Origin: Paenibacillus faecalis
GTDB taxonomy: Bacteria > Bacillota > Bacilli > Paenibacillales > Paenibacillaceae
Assembly: GCF_900289175.1 (NCBI RefSeq)
Contig: NZ_LT985747.1
Coordinates: 3,317,624 to 3,381,623 of the forward strand
Reading direction: 5' to 3'
DNA length: 64,000 bases
Shown: positions 51,611 to 60,753 of the stretch, in pieces
Position numbering within the stretch: position 1 is the first letter of the stretch
How the letters are laid out: the number at the start of each line of letters is the position of its first letter
Notes under the pieces: model-generated
Databases searched by the model: none
Told to the model about the DNA's origin: nothing
Seen by the model: the letters and a program-made list of their open reading frames with translations, nothing else
Translations under genes and position numbers: made by a program

Positions 51611-52756
51611 TTATATATTTTGCATCAGCCGAACCCATCGCTCTGCCGTATGCTCCCATCTGAAACGCTGGCGTACTGATTCCCGTCCCGCCATCCCAAT
51701 TTGCGTCCGGAGAATCTCATCTTCCAACAATGCGTTTATCCGTTCAGACAATCCGGCTGCTAAATGATCAGGCGGAATTAAATATCCGTTTATCCCGTGA
51801 TCCACAATTTCAGGAATACCTCCAGCATTTGCAGCAATTACGGGAACTCCTGCTGCCATCGCTTCCACATTAACCAATCCAAAGGCTTCTCTTGGTGAAG
51901 AAGGTACAACCACAATATCAGCAAGTGCATACCAGTCCGCAATACCGGGATAAGGTATAAACGGGAGAAATTTCACCCATGTCTGATATGATTTCGCAGC
52001 ATCTTTTAACTTTCGGATATAAGGTGTATCCCTATCCGATCCATATGAGGCACTGCCAATGACAAGCAAAAGTGCCTCAGGGTGCTTATCAATGACTTGA
52101 GGTAGAACCTCAATCAAATGATGAACCCCCTTTTCCGGAATCAGGCGACCGACAAACAGAATAATTTTTCGTCCTTTCCATCCATAATGTGCAAGCCTTG
52201 CTTCTCTTAGTGCCTTCGCTATCGGGCTGAATGGAGGAGAAAATTGCTCCAAGTTAACCCCAAGATGATTAATCGTTATTTTTTCCCTTAGCCAAGGATG
52301 GTATGAAACTATATCCTCTAACAGAAAGTGACTGTTCACTACGATTCTGTCCATCGTGCCAGCTATTTTACCAAATCGTTTTCTGTTCATATATGGAGGG
52401 CTGATAAAAGTATTAGAATGCAATGTAAGCACCATTTTCACACCTGGAAGATGCATTTTGAGCCGTTGGGCCAAGAGTGGCCTGTTATGAACTTCTGCGA
52501 CATCTGGTCTCCACTTGTAAAGTCTGCGCAACAAGGATCGATAGTAGGATGCGCCGAACGGTAATCGATAACATGGAACCCCATGAATCGTTCCTTTAGG
52601 TGGCAAGCCTTTTCCTACAACTCCATAAATCCGAATATCCATCGCCCCCTGAACCAAGGGTACTGTCTGTTCCACCACCCGTTCAACGGAGCTACTCCTA
52701 CCCGACGGAATAACAAATGACCCCGGTGTCACTACCGCAACCTTCCGCAAGCTCAT
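51611..52756 (-). CDS. Family-4 glycosyltransferase (CotSA-like)
   Basis: This is a 381-residue GT-B enzyme: 'HLGVNLEQFSPP', 'KIILFVGRLIPEKGVHHLIEVLPQVI' and the EX7E-type 'SSPREAFGLVNVEAMAAGVPVIA'. CotSA in the B. subtilis spore coat is the same family and is paired with CotS, as here with the two CotS-like genes downstream. It is the first leftward gene of the cluster; a possible sporulation promoter lies at 52786-52814. Confidence 0.85.
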   Translation of the reverse strand: MSLRKVAVVTPGSFVIPSGRSSSVERVVEQTVPLVQGAMDIRIYGVVGKGLPPKGTIHGVPCYRLPFGASYYRSLLRRLYKWRPDVAEVHNRPLLAQRLKMHLPGVKMVLTLHSNTFISPPYMNRKRFGKIAGTMDRIVVNSHFLLEDIVSYHPWLREKITINHLGVNLEQFSPPFSPIAKALREARLAHYGWKGRKIILFVGRLIPEKGVHHLIEVLPQVIDKHPEALLLVIGSASYGSDRDTPYIRKLKDAAKSYQTWVKFLPFIPYPGIADWYALADIVVVPSSPREAFGLVNVEAMAAGVPVIAANAGGIPEIVDHGINGYLIPPDHLAAGLSERINALLEDEILRTQIGMAGRESVRQRFRWEHTAERWVRLMQNI

Positions 52757-52785
52757 AGCTCCACACCCTTCTCACATCATACTTT

Positions 52786-52814
52786 TAGCATATACCGGAA
52801 GAGGGTATATTGGT
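52786..52814 (-). promoter_or_regulatory. Sigma-K-like promoter ahead of the cluster
   Basis: On the minus strand TATATGCTA (52794-52786) fits the NATANNNTA core of sigma-K -10 elements, with CACC (AC at 52814-52813) 18 bases upstream. On the plus strand CATAAACTG near 52890-52898 is a similar partial match ahead of the divergent YheC/YheD gene. Confidence 0.3.
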
Positions 52815-52945
52815 GACAACTGAAACTGCTTCAAGAAGAATAGGCGGTAACCACTCGACACCCGTCCATCCGGGACAGGTTGTATACCGCATAAACTGAT
52901 AAACAAATAAATGATTGTCGAAAACTGTGACAAGGAGGAGGTAGC

Positions 52946-54049
52946 ATGCAGCCGGAATATGTGGGGATCCTACTCAATAACAGTACGTACCGCGGTATTC
53001 CAAGCGGGAAGACCGGTACAGAGTCAATAGAGAACTATGAAGATGCGGCCAAATCGTATGGGCTGATTCCTTGTTTTTTCAGAATACAGGACCTATCTCT
53101 AGACACATGTACGGCTGAAGGTTACATTAGAACACCATCCGGGTATTCGTTAAGCAAGATCTCGATCCCACGTGTAATACACAACCGGGCTATCTTTCGT
53201 AATAAGCGAGCTCACGAAATAATCAACTTGCTCATCTCGGAGGGAATATTCATCTATAATTATAGTACTAGATACGGAAAGGATAGCATCCATAATATAC
53301 TGGCAAAAGATCCGTTGATTAGCCCTGCTCTTCCGCAGACGCTTCCTGCTAATCCTGCTTCAATCCGCTTCATGCTTGAGCAGCATGGAGATGTTATTCT
53401 GAAACCTTGCCGAGGAAGCGTTGGACTCGGTATGATGCGGCTGCGTCGCGATAAATTCCATGATCATTTTACGTATTCACGTTCATCCCCTTCGGCCAAG
53501 GGCTGGAGAACCCAGCGTGTAGCCAGAGGATATCTGCCACTGCTGCTGCGCAAAAGAATACGCTCCCTCCCTTTTCTTGCTCAACAACGAATTCAACTAG
53601 CTGAGTATGGGGGCAAGCCTTATGACATCCGTATTACGGTGCAACGGGGCCTGAGCGGCACTTGGGAAATAAGCGGAATGTTTGTCAAAACTTCATCGCC
53701 TCGAACCTTCGTTTCGAATATCGCTCAAGGTGGATCAGCTTATCCTGTTCATGACGTTTTCAGTCGTTCTCTACCTGATATACCTACCGATCTCCTCATT
53801 GATCGTATAGCTCAATTCGCGCTTCAGATCGCTCATTCGCTCTCCAAGCATATGCCTTACGCGGCGGACTTTGGTATGGATATAGCAGTTACCTCTGAAG
53901 GACTGCTTTACTTTATTGAAGCAAATGGAAGAGATCAACGTTATGGGTTCAAAGAAGTCGGATTGGAAAGGGTATGGAAAGAGACGTACTGCAAGCCTAT
54001 CGGCTTTGCACGTTATTTGCTGAATTCGGGGAGCTGGCCAACATATTGA
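52946..54049 (+). CDS. YheC/YheD-family endospore coat-associated ATP-grasp protein
   Basis: The 367-residue protein has the family N terminus (VGILLNNSTYRG) and an ATP-grasp core with 'VILKPCRGSVGLGMMRL', 'YDIRITVQRG' and 'ADFGMDIAVTSEGLLYFIEANGRD'. Members are associated with the spore coat in Bacillus; the substrate is unknown. It is homologous to the C-terminal half of the fusion at 41017-43422. AAGGAGGAGG precedes the ATG. The only cluster gene on the plus strand, divergent from the GT4 gene. Confidence 0.9.
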   Translation: MQPEYVGILLNNSTYRGIPSGKTGTESIENYEDAAKSYGLIPCFFRIQDLSLDTCTAEGYIRTPSGYSLSKISIPRVIHNRAIFRNKRAHEIINLLISEGIFIYNYSTRYGKDSIHNILAKDPLISPALPQTLPANPASIRFMLEQHGDVILKPCRGSVGLGMMRLRRDKFHDHFTYSRSSPSAKGWRTQRVARGYLPLLLRKRIRSLPFLAQQRIQLAEYGGKPYDIRITVQRGLSGTWEISGMFVKTSSPRTFVSNIAQGGSAYPVHDVFSRSLPDIPTDLLIDRIAQFALQIAHSLSKHMPYAADFGMDIAVTSEGLLYFIEANGRDQRYGFKEVGLERVWKETYCKPIGFARYLLNSGSWPTY

Positions 54050-54058
54050 AAAGATATA

Positions 54059-54096
54059 TAAAAACAGCGATTCCCTTACAGGAAACGCTGTTTTCT
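54059..54096. terminator. Terminator between the YheC/YheD gene and the HTH gene
   Basis: AAAACAGCG (54061-54069) and CGCTGTTTT (54086-54094), with A's outside left and T's outside right; convergent genes on both sides. Confidence 0.75.
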
Positions 54097-54110
54097 TACT
54101 TGTTATATTG

Positions 54111-54506
54111 TCAGGATTCCATATGATCTTCACGGTCTCCACTCTGGATCTCTGCCTTTTCGGCACTTTGTTTATAAACGGCAGCCAACACTTTCTCATA
54201 AGCACTTTCAAAGCATGGAGGCAAAATCGGTTTGAGTTCCTCCAGCATCGGTAAAAGTTTGTATAGTGCTTGAACTTCTTCCTCCGTCAATCCTAATGGG
54301 TACATTGCAAAGTGACCGATAAACGTATATCCCCGGCCCCTACCTTGATGGGTTATCGGAATGTGCATCGCACTTAGCGCGTCCATATCCCGATATATGG
54401 TTCTTTCGCTAGTTCCGCACCGTTCCGCAAGTTCCCTGGCTAATATTCCCGGCCTTGCCTGAACAAGCGTAATAATCTTCATCAGTCGGATCAGTCGATC
54501 TGTCAT
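54111..54506 (-). CDS. Helix-turn-helix (HTH_11, YobV/DeoR-like) transcriptional regulator
   Basis: The 131-residue protein has an N-terminal winged helix ('ILARELAERCGTSERTIYRDMDALSAMHIPI'), as in WYL-domain regulators, but the chain ends before a WYL domain; only a short helical region ('GLTEEEVQALYKLLPML') remains. ATG 54506 has AGGGAG seven bases upstream. Targets unknown. Confidence 0.8.
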   Translation of the reverse strand: MTDRLIRLMKIITLVQARPGILARELAERCGTSERTIYRDMDALSAMHIPITHQGRGRGYTFIGHFAMYPLGLTEEEVQALYKLLPMLEELKPILPPCFESAYEKVLAAVYKQSAEKAEIQSGDREDHMES

Positions 54507-54692
54507 ATGCATTCTCCCTACCCTATCTAGTAAATTAGACTTATATATTAAGACTTCATAACTAGTACATTCGACCCTTTTTCATATATTCCTTCTTTGT
54601 CGACTGTTTATATAGAACTATTTTTTAATAGCTATAAAATCACTGTTTATAAGTCTAAAGTCCCTCATATTCACCAACCAGATGCATGAACA

Positions 54693-55385
54693 TCAACTGA
54701 CTGTACTTGCGGAAGCATAGGACTCCAGAAATGCACAACTCAAATCATACATAATTTCCGCTTCTCTCAAATACTCAAAATCACCCAAACGAAGGGCATA
54801 TAATAACATTTCATCTGCCCGGCGACGAATGATATCTTCTCCTTCCTCGTAATACCCCATCTCAAAAGCTCTAAGAGCGCTTTCAAGAATTGAGGGGTTT
54901 TCAAGCAATTTTTGATATTTATATACACGATGATCCATGTCCCTTCGAAGAATACCCGTATGATTGCTAAACTGCAATGAAATGGTACGTGAGGGCACGA
55001 CGACGGATCGATGAACGTCATCAATATACGTCCACATAGCTGAAACAATAGGATGAATTCCTGATGATCGACGGCCTATTTCAAACTTCAATACAATTTG
55101 TTTGGTCACATCTTCCGATAATGATCCCAGATTCAGTGTCAAATTCCGACCATTTAACCTTTCTGCTTTACATCCATATAACCCAATAATCTGAACGCCA
55201 GCCTCCAACTGAAGATGCAGCTGAACCTGGTTTGCAACACGATAGAAAATAGACTTCTGTTTTCTCGGCCGTGTCACGGTTCCTCGCCACTCCACCAGCA
55301 AATAAACACGATTGGCGCTGCTTGCAATTACATGATTTCTGCACCATGTAAAATTTGTGTACAAGCCCGACTGCAACACATCCAC
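54693..55385 (-). CDS. Unknown protein resembling the region after the VWA domain of Ca-activated-channel-like proteins
   Basis: The 230-residue protein has beta-rich sequence ('LTLNLGSLSEDVTKQIVLKFEIG') that resembles the part following the VWA domain in bacterial VWA proteins, then a helical tail ('ALRAFEMGYYEEGEDIIRRRADEML') rich in charge. No MIDAS motif (DxSxS) and no signal peptide are present. GAGGTGG sits directly before the ATG at a short spacing. Divergent from 55650; a LexA-like palindrome lies 55 bases upstream of its start. Nothing is seen in 54507-54692. Confidence 0.6.
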   Translation of the reverse strand: MDVLQSGLYTNFTWCRNHVIASSANRVYLLVEWRGTVTRPRKQKSIFYRVANQVQLHLQLEAGVQIIGLYGCKAERLNGRNLTLNLGSLSEDVTKQIVLKFEIGRRSSGIHPIVSAMWTYIDDVHRSVVVPSRTISLQFSNHTGILRRDMDHRVYKYQKLLENPSILESALRAFEMGYYEEGEDIIRRRADEMLLYALRLGDFEYLREAEIMYDLSCAFLESYASASTVS

Positions 55386-55439
55386 CTCTTTTCCATTCTT
55401 ATATTACTGTACCAATTTGGATGGACATCACTCTGTCAG

Positions 55440-55453
55440 GGAACATATGTTCC
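55440..55453. promoter_or_regulatory. LexA (DinR)-like SOS box
   Basis: GGAACATATGTTCC is a perfect 14-base palindrome. Its core GAACATATGTTC matches the Gram-positive LexA box (CGAACRNRYGTTYG) at every position except the two outer bases. It lies between divergent genes of unknown function. Confidence 0.6.
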
Positions 55454-55482
55454 TAGTTAATAAATACGAAAATAATCGATAA

Positions 55483-55552
55483 TTTGTCAAAATTTGTCGT
55501 CTTTTATCTTTTTCGATAAACATGAGTCAGCTTTTTTACTTTTAACGACAAA
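55483..55552. promoter_or_regulatory. Cluster of Spo0A-box-like sites
   Basis: TTTGTCAAA (55483-55491) fits the Spo0A box TTTGTCRAA exactly; TTTGTCGTC (55493-55501) and, on the other strand, TTTGTCGTT (55552-55544) are close. They precede a TATAAT at 55601-55606 that may be the -10 of the 55650 gene. Confidence 0.4.
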
Positions 55553-55649
55553 ATAATAGAAGTTAAATGGTATTATAGAAACTTGAGGACCTATATTTCG
55601 TATAATATTTCCAGAAGACTCTATTGCATGAATGCGGGGTGATTCTCAA

Positions 55650-56072
55650 GTGGACAAGCTTAAAGTAAAAAAAATAGTTGTTCTTCTGCCACTGGTTTGG
55701 GTATTTTGTACTGTATGGATCGCTGATGAACGCTCTGCGCATGCGGGATACTTCAGCGATATATATAACAATATTCAGGAATTCAAGGAACTCCCTGATC
55801 AAATAAACGAATTAAAAGAAAGTTATTCTAAAGCACTTCAGGATTTGGATCGAGCCAAGATGGACACCGAGTTATATCAAAAACAAAATGCTGATTTAGC
55901 AGAACAAAACCGCCAACTTACTGAAATGGTTGAGCAGCTTCAAGAAGCTGAGGCAGCAAGAGCACAAAATGCCAGTCGTCTAAAAACCATAGCAATTACC
56001 GCTGTAGCCTTGCTAGCTGGTTATTTTATACTGACCCGGGCTCTCCGGTTCGGGATGCGGCGTACCAACTGA
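55650..56072 (+). CDS. Membrane-anchored coiled-coil protein of unknown function
   Basis: Start is GTG 55650 with GGGGTGAT upstream; the 140-residue product has an N-terminal signal-like hydrophobic stretch ('IVVLLPLVWVFCTVWIA') with likely cleavage after AHA, a coiled coil at about 40-105 ('KALQDLDRAKMDTELYQKQ'), and a C-terminal transmembrane helix ('IAITAVALLAGYFIL') followed by a basic tail. It therefore looks like a tail-anchored, externally exposed rod. No family recognised. Confidence 0.7.
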   Translation: MDKLKVKKIVVLLPLVWVFCTVWIADERSAHAGYFSDIYNNIQEFKELPDQINELKESYSKALQDLDRAKMDTELYQKQNADLAEQNRQLTEMVEQLQEAEAARAQNASRLKTIAITAVALLAGYFILTRALRFGMRRTN

Positions 56073-56112
56073 TCAGTGGGTTAATGCAGTCAAAGAAGGA
56101 GGATATGCGCAT

Positions 56113-56817
56113 ATGATCATCCGGATAGAAGATGCTTACGGCTACGGTGCAGGCCAAGCGGTTACGTTTTCGCTTCAGGAAGGGGATGTAGCCCATATTT
56201 TGCATCCGGACCAGATCGTTGCATACCGTGGCCCATCCCATGGACGTAGCGACCGATTGATGGATGTAAAAGGAATATACCGCAAGCAGAAGCTGGTCCG
56301 GGCAGACATCAGCGGACCAAGTCAGTTTACCGCAGCTCTTCCAACCGGTTTTAGCATGAGGGAGATTCAATTAACCGACAATCAGGACATGCTGTATGAC
56401 TTCCGCCATGTGTTTTTCTATACTAAAGATGTTCACATGCAAACACGGATTTTAAAAATCAAAAACATGCTCATTACACGTGATGCCGTCAAAATGAAAT
56501 TCAGCGGAAACGGAAGCATCGGTATCCTTACCCAAGGTCCGGTCTGCGAAGCCAAGCTGCATCCGACCGAGCCTATATATGTGGATGCCGGCAGCATTAT
56601 CGCTTATCCGGAGAGCGCCAAGCTGGAATTAACGGTGTATGGCAATCACTTGGCAAGCCAGCATATGAACTATCATTGGAAGCTGACAGGCGAAGGTTTT
56701 GTCCTGTTCCAAGCAGGACGTAAAAATCGACAGTTGGAGCGGGATATGAACGACGAGGGCATAATCAAGCGTTTCCTGAGAGAAGTGATCCCATTCGGCG
56801 GTGTATTTATCAAATAG
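56113..56817 (+). CDS. AIM24-family protein
   Basis: The 234-residue protein is of the TIGR00266/DUF124 beta-sheet type: 'GSIGILTQGPVCEAKLHPTEPIYVDAGSIIAY' carries the repeating glycine-rich strands of the family. The biochemical role of bacterial AIM24 proteins is not established. AGGAGG precedes the ATG, 40 bases after the coiled-coil gene, so the two may be co-transcribed. Confidence 0.85.
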   Translation: MIIRIEDAYGYGAGQAVTFSLQEGDVAHILHPDQIVAYRGPSHGRSDRLMDVKGIYRKQKLVRADISGPSQFTAALPTGFSMREIQLTDNQDMLYDFRHVFFYTKDVHMQTRILKIKNMLITRDAVKMKFSGNGSIGILTQGPVCEAKLHPTEPIYVDAGSIIAYPESAKLELTVYGNHLASQHMNYHWKLTGEGFVLFQAGRKNRQLERDMNDEGIIKRFLREVIPFGGVFIK

Positions 56818-57159
56818 AAACATCATGTTATAATGAGACTTATGTGGTTACAACGCTGATTGGTAACTGCGCTGACAACAGAAGACAATCCATGCAGCTA
56901 TACGGCGCATGGGAGAGGTTCGCGAACTCCCTCTATAAAAAACTAAACTGTCTTATTTTTTTATATGAAAATATAGGTTTCGTATTTGGCTTAGGCTTAT
57001 ATTTCTCACAAAACGCCGTTGCCTCTTTGCCAAAAGACAACGAAGTCGTTTTCTTCTATATAATAAGGCTTGTTTTTTATGGATTCAGTTCAAGATCTTC
57101 TCTTTCTTCTCAGGCCAGCCCCGCTGCCTGCTATCATTTGAAGAATGAGAGGTTTTTTT
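56818..57159 (+). promoter_or_regulatory. queCDEF leader region with promoter
   Basis: This 342-base gap contains TATAAT (56829-56834) with a poor -35, the preQ1 aptamer (56914-56946), a T-rich segment at 56954-56963 and a further T-run just before the queC ATG. A clear terminator or ribosome-site-sequestering stem was not identified, so the mode of control is open. Confidence 0.5.
56914..56946 (+). ncRNA. preQ1-I riboswitch aptamer
   Basis: AGAGGTTCGCGAACTCCCTC, then TATAAAAAACTAA: the AGAGGTT P1 strand, CCCTCT partner and A-rich tail ending in ACTAA are the invariant parts of class I preQ1 aptamers. It senses 7-aminomethyl-7-deazaguanine and precedes queCDEF, the genes that make it, so it should act as feedback repression. 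Confidence 0.9.
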
Positions 57160-57837
57160 ATGCTTAAAAATGAAAAGGCGGTCGTTGTATTCAGCGGCGG
57201 ACAGGATAGCACCACCTGCCTGTTGTGGGCAAAAAAACAATTTGCCGAGGTCGAAACGGTGACCTTTGATTATGGACAGCGACACAAAAATGAAATAGAA
57301 TGTGCGGCACGAATCGCTGCGGAGCAAGGTGTGAAACAGACTGTTCTGGATATGAGTCTTTTGAATCAGCTTGCACCGAATGCATTAACGCGCGATGACA
57401 TGGTTATTTCTGAAGGGGATAAAGGCGTTCCAAATACATTCGTTGACGGACGCAATCACCTATTTCTCAGCTTCGCAGCGGTGCTCGCCAAACAGGTTGG
57501 TGCCAGACATCTGGTTACCGGTGTTTGCGAAACCGACTTCAGCGGATATCCCGACTGCCGGGACAATTTCATTAAGTCACTGAATGTAACGCTTAACTTA
57601 GCGATGGACTATCCATTTGTGATCCATACACCGCTCATGTGGCTAGATAAAGCAGACACATGGGAGCTAGCTGACGAAATGAATGCCCTGGATTATGTAC
57701 GTCAGAACACGCTTACCTGCTACAACGGAATTATAGGTGACGGTTGTGGTGAATGCCCTGCCTGCAAACTTAGAAAAGCCGGATTGGACAAATATTTGAG
57801 CCGCCGGAAGTCACATGTTAAAGGAGAGATTCAGTAA
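57160..57837 (+). CDS. queC: 7-cyano-7-deazaguanine synthase
   Basis: The enzyme converts carboxy-deazaguanine to preQ0 with ATP and ammonia. 225 residues from ATG 57160 (GAGAGG upstream). The PP-loop ATP motif [12 protein letters not shown] is at the N terminus, and the zinc Cys are in [13 protein letters not shown]. The TAA stop overlaps queD by one base. Confidence 0.95.
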   Translation: MLKNEKAVVVFSGGQDSTTCLLWAKKQFAEVETVTFDYGQRHKNEIECAARIAAEQGVKQTVLDMSLLNQLAPNALTRDDMVISEGDKGVPNTFVDGRNHLFLSFAAVLAKQVGARHLVTGVCETDFSGYPDCRDNFIKSLNVTLNLAMDYPFVIHTPLMWLDKADTWELADEMNALDYVRQNTLTCYNGIIGDGCGECPACKLRKAGLDKYLSRRKSHVKGEIQ

Positions 57838-58328
57838 TGACCGGTCAGCCTGGAGCTTTTCGGATTGTGGATAAACTCCAAAAACTGGGTGAAGACATCG
57901 ATTACAAACATCTGCGTTATCACCGTAAACGGGTGCTCGTCTCCAAGGAATTCACTTTCGACGCAGCCCATCATCTGCATGCTTACGAGGGAAAGTGCAA
58001 AAATTTGCATGGACATACGTATAAAGTTGTATTTGGGATCAGCGGAAAACCGGATGAAATCGGCATCACTGTAGATTTTGGACAAATTAAGGAAATCTGG
58101 AAATCTGCAATCGAACCCTTTCTGGATCACCGATATTTGAATGAAACCTTGCCCCCAATGAATACAACTGCTGAAAATATGGTCGTTTGGCTGTTTGAAC
58201 AAATGCAGCAGGCATTAATGGAGTATGAGTCCCTTAGAGAGCAGGAAGCACGGACCGAATTCGTACGGCTGTATGAAACACCAACCAGTTATGCTGAGGT
58301 TAGACGGGAGTGGATGGATCATGAATAA
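57837..58328 (+). CDS. queD: 6-carboxytetrahydropterin synthase
   Basis: Converts dihydroneopterin triphosphate to 6-carboxy-tetrahydropterin, the first committed step. Zinc ligands are the His in FDAAHHLH and the two in LHGHTYK; the catalytic Cys lies in GKCKNLHGH. 163 residues, some 20-25 longer at the N terminus than minimal QueD. ATG 57837 is coupled to the queC stop; it overlaps queE by eight bases. Confidence 0.93.
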   Translation: MTGQPGAFRIVDKLQKLGEDIDYKHLRYHRKRVLVSKEFTFDAAHHLHAYEGKCKNLHGHTYKVVFGISGKPDEIGITVDFGQIKEIWKSAIEPFLDHRYLNETLPPMNTTAENMVVWLFEQMQQALMEYESLREQEARTEFVRLYETPTSYAEVRREWMDHE

Positions 58329-59121
58329 TCGTGAAGCCTATGCTCAGGCCAAGCATTTATCCGCAATTTCGTCAACTGTCGGTGTCATGGAACGGCCAAT
58401 CCCTGTCATTGAAATTTTTGGACCGACGGTTCAGGGGGAAGGAATGGTCATCGGCCGCAAGACGATGTTTGTCCGGACCGCTGGCTGCGACTACCGCTGC
58501 TCTTGGTGCGACTCTGCATTTACATGGAATGGAAGCGAAAACGATTTGATTTCTCGTATGAATCCCGATGAGATATGGCAGGAATTGCTGCGCTTGGGGG
58601 GCGACCGGTTTGACCATGTTACGCTTTCCGGAGGCAATCCGGCCCTTTTATCCCAATTAGGCGCTTTGGTGGATGTTCTGCACTGCCACGGAATAACCGT
58701 TGCTGTGGAAACGCAAGGCTCCCGCTGGCAAGATTGGCTGCTGGACATTGATGAAGTGACCATTTCGCCGAAGCCGCCAAGCTCGGGAATGACAACCGAC
58801 TGGACCAAGCTGGACGACATGATCTCCCGACTGTCTGCCCGGGAACCGGGACGTTCCTTCAGTCTTAAGGTCGTCATCTTTGATGATCACGATCTGGCTT
58901 ATGCCGAAACGGTGCACGAACGTTACCCGAATGTCCCGTTCTATGTGCAAACCGGGAATCCGGATGTAAACACAGCATCGGATGCTTCTTCTCACATCTC
59001 GGAATTGCTTCAGCGCTATGAACGTCTGATTGATGCGGTTATGAGTTCCGATCGTCTGAACGATGTTCGTGTTCTGCCCCAGCTCCATACCTTGGTGTGG
59101 AGCAACAAACGGGGGGTTTAA
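58321..59121 (+). CDS. queE: 7-carboxy-7-deazaguanine synthase (radical SAM)
   Basis: The enzyme rearranges carboxy-tetrahydropterin into carboxy-deazaguanine. The iron-sulphur motif is CDYRCSWCD (C-x3-C-x2-C), preceded by '[10 protein letters not shown]' typical of QueE. ATG 58321 gives 266 residues; the frame extends upstream to 58225 within queD but has no good ribosome site there. GGAGTGGAT is upstream of the chosen start. Confidence 0.93.
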   Translation: MNNREAYAQAKHLSAISSTVGVMERPIPVIEIFGPTVQGEGMVIGRKTMFVRTAGCDYRCSWCDSAFTWNGSENDLISRMNPDEIWQELLRLGGDRFDHVTLSGGNPALLSQLGALVDVLHCHGITVAVETQGSRWQDWLLDIDEVTISPKPPSSGMTTDWTKLDDMISRLSAREPGRSFSLKVVIFDDHDLAYAETVHERYPNVPFYVQTGNPDVNTASDASSHISELLQRYERLIDAVMSSDRLNDVRVLPQLHTLVWSNKRGV

Positions 59122-59152
59122 ATTAGCTACAGAAATAAAGGAGTTGAATCAG

Positions 59153-59650
59153 ATGGCTGGAAGACAGCATGATGAAATGAAAGATATTACACTGCTTGGC
59201 AATCAAGGTACCAAGTATCAGTTTGAATATGACCCTGGCATACTCGAAAGCTTTGACAATAAACATCCGTATCGAGACTATTTCGTAAAGTTCAACTGCC
59301 CTGAATTTACGAGTTTATGTCCGATTACAGGTCAGCCGGACTATGCAACGATCTATATCAGCTATATTCCGGATATTAAAATGGTGGAAAGCAAGTCACT
59401 GAAACTGTATCTGTTCAGCTTCAGAAACCACGGCGATTTTCATGAGGATTGCGTCAATATTATGATGAATGACCTGATTAAGCTGATGGACCCTCGCTAT
59501 ATAGAAGTGTGGGGCAAGTTTACTCCAAGAGGCGGCATCTCCATTGACCCTTACTGTAACTATGGCCGCCCAGGTACTAAATATGAGGAGATGGCTGCAC
59601 AGCGTCTCATGAACCATGATTTGTACCCTGAAAAAATAGATAACCGCTAA
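59153..59650 (+). CDS. queF: NADPH-dependent 7-cyano-7-deazaguanine reductase
   Basis: QueF reduces preQ0 to preQ1. 165 residues from ATG 59153 (AAAGGAG upstream), the length of the B. subtilis enzyme. '[17 protein letters not shown]' carries the catalytic Cys of SLCPIT, and '[16 protein letters not shown]' is the family signature. Last gene of the queCDEF operon. Confidence 0.95.
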   Translation: MAGRQHDEMKDITLLGNQGTKYQFEYDPGILESFDNKHPYRDYFVKFNCPEFTSLCPITGQPDYATIYISYIPDIKMVESKSLKLYLFSFRNHGDFHEDCVNIMMNDLIKLMDPRYIEVWGKFTPRGGISIDPYCNYGRPGTKYEEMAAQRLMNHDLYPEKIDNR

Positions 59651-59655
59651 ATTGC

Positions 59656-59692
59656 AAAAACCGGAGCATGCCTAATGAGCAGCTCCGGTTTT
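59656..59692. terminator. Bidirectional terminator between queF and the EcsC-family gene
   Basis: AAAACCGGAGC (59657-59667) pairs with GCTCCGGTTTT (59682-59692), with A's on the left and T's on the right. Confidence 0.85.
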
Positions 59693-59695
59693 GAT

Positions 59696-60601
59696 TTAAT
59701 GAAGAAATTCGTTGTTACCTAGCCTCTGGCTAATTCGGCGCTTTTTATACAGCATCTTTCCGGCCTCGGCGGCATCTCCAATCGTGCCTTTATTGCTGAT
59801 CGAGCCGAATATAATACCGGCTATTGGAATGAGCTGAAACAATTTTTTCATACCGAAGCTGTCCGTATACGATTGAACGACTTCACGCCAGCCTTGAATT
59901 TGAGAAAACACTTGATTCGATTGATTCGCGTCATCAAATGCCGCCAGTTCTTCCAGCACTGCTTTTTTCCCAACGATATCAGCCGATGAGAACTGAAGAC
60001 ATTTGACGATAAACACCCGTTCTTTGGGATCGTCCGGATCATATCCGTAGCATAGCGCCATTTCCTGCAACACCTTCAGCGACTGTCCCAAAACAAGCGG
60101 GATATCAGCCGCCATCGTAAATACACCGCCTATACCTGTTGCCGCTCCTTGGGCTGCTGCAAACTTGACCCGTTTGGCAATAATACCGTCAGAAGCCATA
60201 TGCATAATTGAAATCGGGAGCTTCGATGCTTCCTCCAGTGTCAGTACTTCTTCCGCTGACTGATCAACTCTTCCCTTTAAGTCTTCCTCAGTTTTACGAT
60301 TTGCTGCGCTGTGCTCTGCTTCAATAGAATCAAGCATCCCAGCACGTCCTCGTGTCGCTGTCTCTGTCAATATAATAAGGACTGATTTTTTTCTTACGAG
60401 ATATTTGCCACCGGTTTGAATGAATTTTCCAAGCTCATTCAGCCCTTCTCCCACTTTATCCCGGACTATTTTCGGCGTTAGCCGGTCCAGGAGCATAAAT
60501 GGAATTCTTCCGATCTTTTCCCAGAAGAACACATCCTTCTGCTCTTTTTCCCATTTTCTTATCGTTTCCAGCTCGGATTCAAGATACTGCTTTGATTCCA
60601 T
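59696..60601 (-). CDS. EcsC-family protein
   Basis: The 301-residue protein has the EcsC core at about 90-280: 'AAAQGAATGIGGVFTMAADIPLVLGQSLKVLQEMALCYGYD' (membrane-contacting helices, residues about 155-195) and 'PIAGIIFGSISNKGTIGDAAEAGKMLYKKR'. EcsC proteins in Bacillus are membrane-associated; their function is unclear. It is convergent to queF; no gene is in its unit. Confidence 0.88.
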   Translation of the reverse strand: MESKQYLESELETIRKWEKEQKDVFFWEKIGRIPFMLLDRLTPKIVRDKVGEGLNELGKFIQTGGKYLVRKKSVLIILTETATRGRAGMLDSIEAEHSAANRKTEEDLKGRVDQSAEEVLTLEEASKLPISIMHMASDGIIAKRVKFAAAQGAATGIGGVFTMAADIPLVLGQSLKVLQEMALCYGYDPDDPKERVFIVKCLQFSSADIVGKKAVLEELAAFDDANQSNQVFSQIQGWREVVQSYTDSFGMKKLFQLIPIAGIIFGSISNKGTIGDAAEAGKMLYKKRRISQRLGNNEFLH

Positions 60602-60680
60602 CGTGTTATTCTCTCCCCCCTTATTCTATGAAGTTATACGCATCAACTCCAAAAATGACCCATTATTTATTAAAAATTTT

Positions 60681-60718
60681 AAAAAAAGATGACCCCTGAT
60701 GTACAGGAATCATCTTTT
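60681..60718 (-). terminator. Terminator of dps
   Basis: AAAGATGA (60685-60692) and TCATCTTT (60710-60717), with an inner CCTG/CAGG pair and a run of seven A's on the left, which is a U-run for leftward transcripts. Confidence 0.75.
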
Positions 60719-60753
60719 AATAACATAGTCTGAAATACTTTTGTCTAAGTAAA

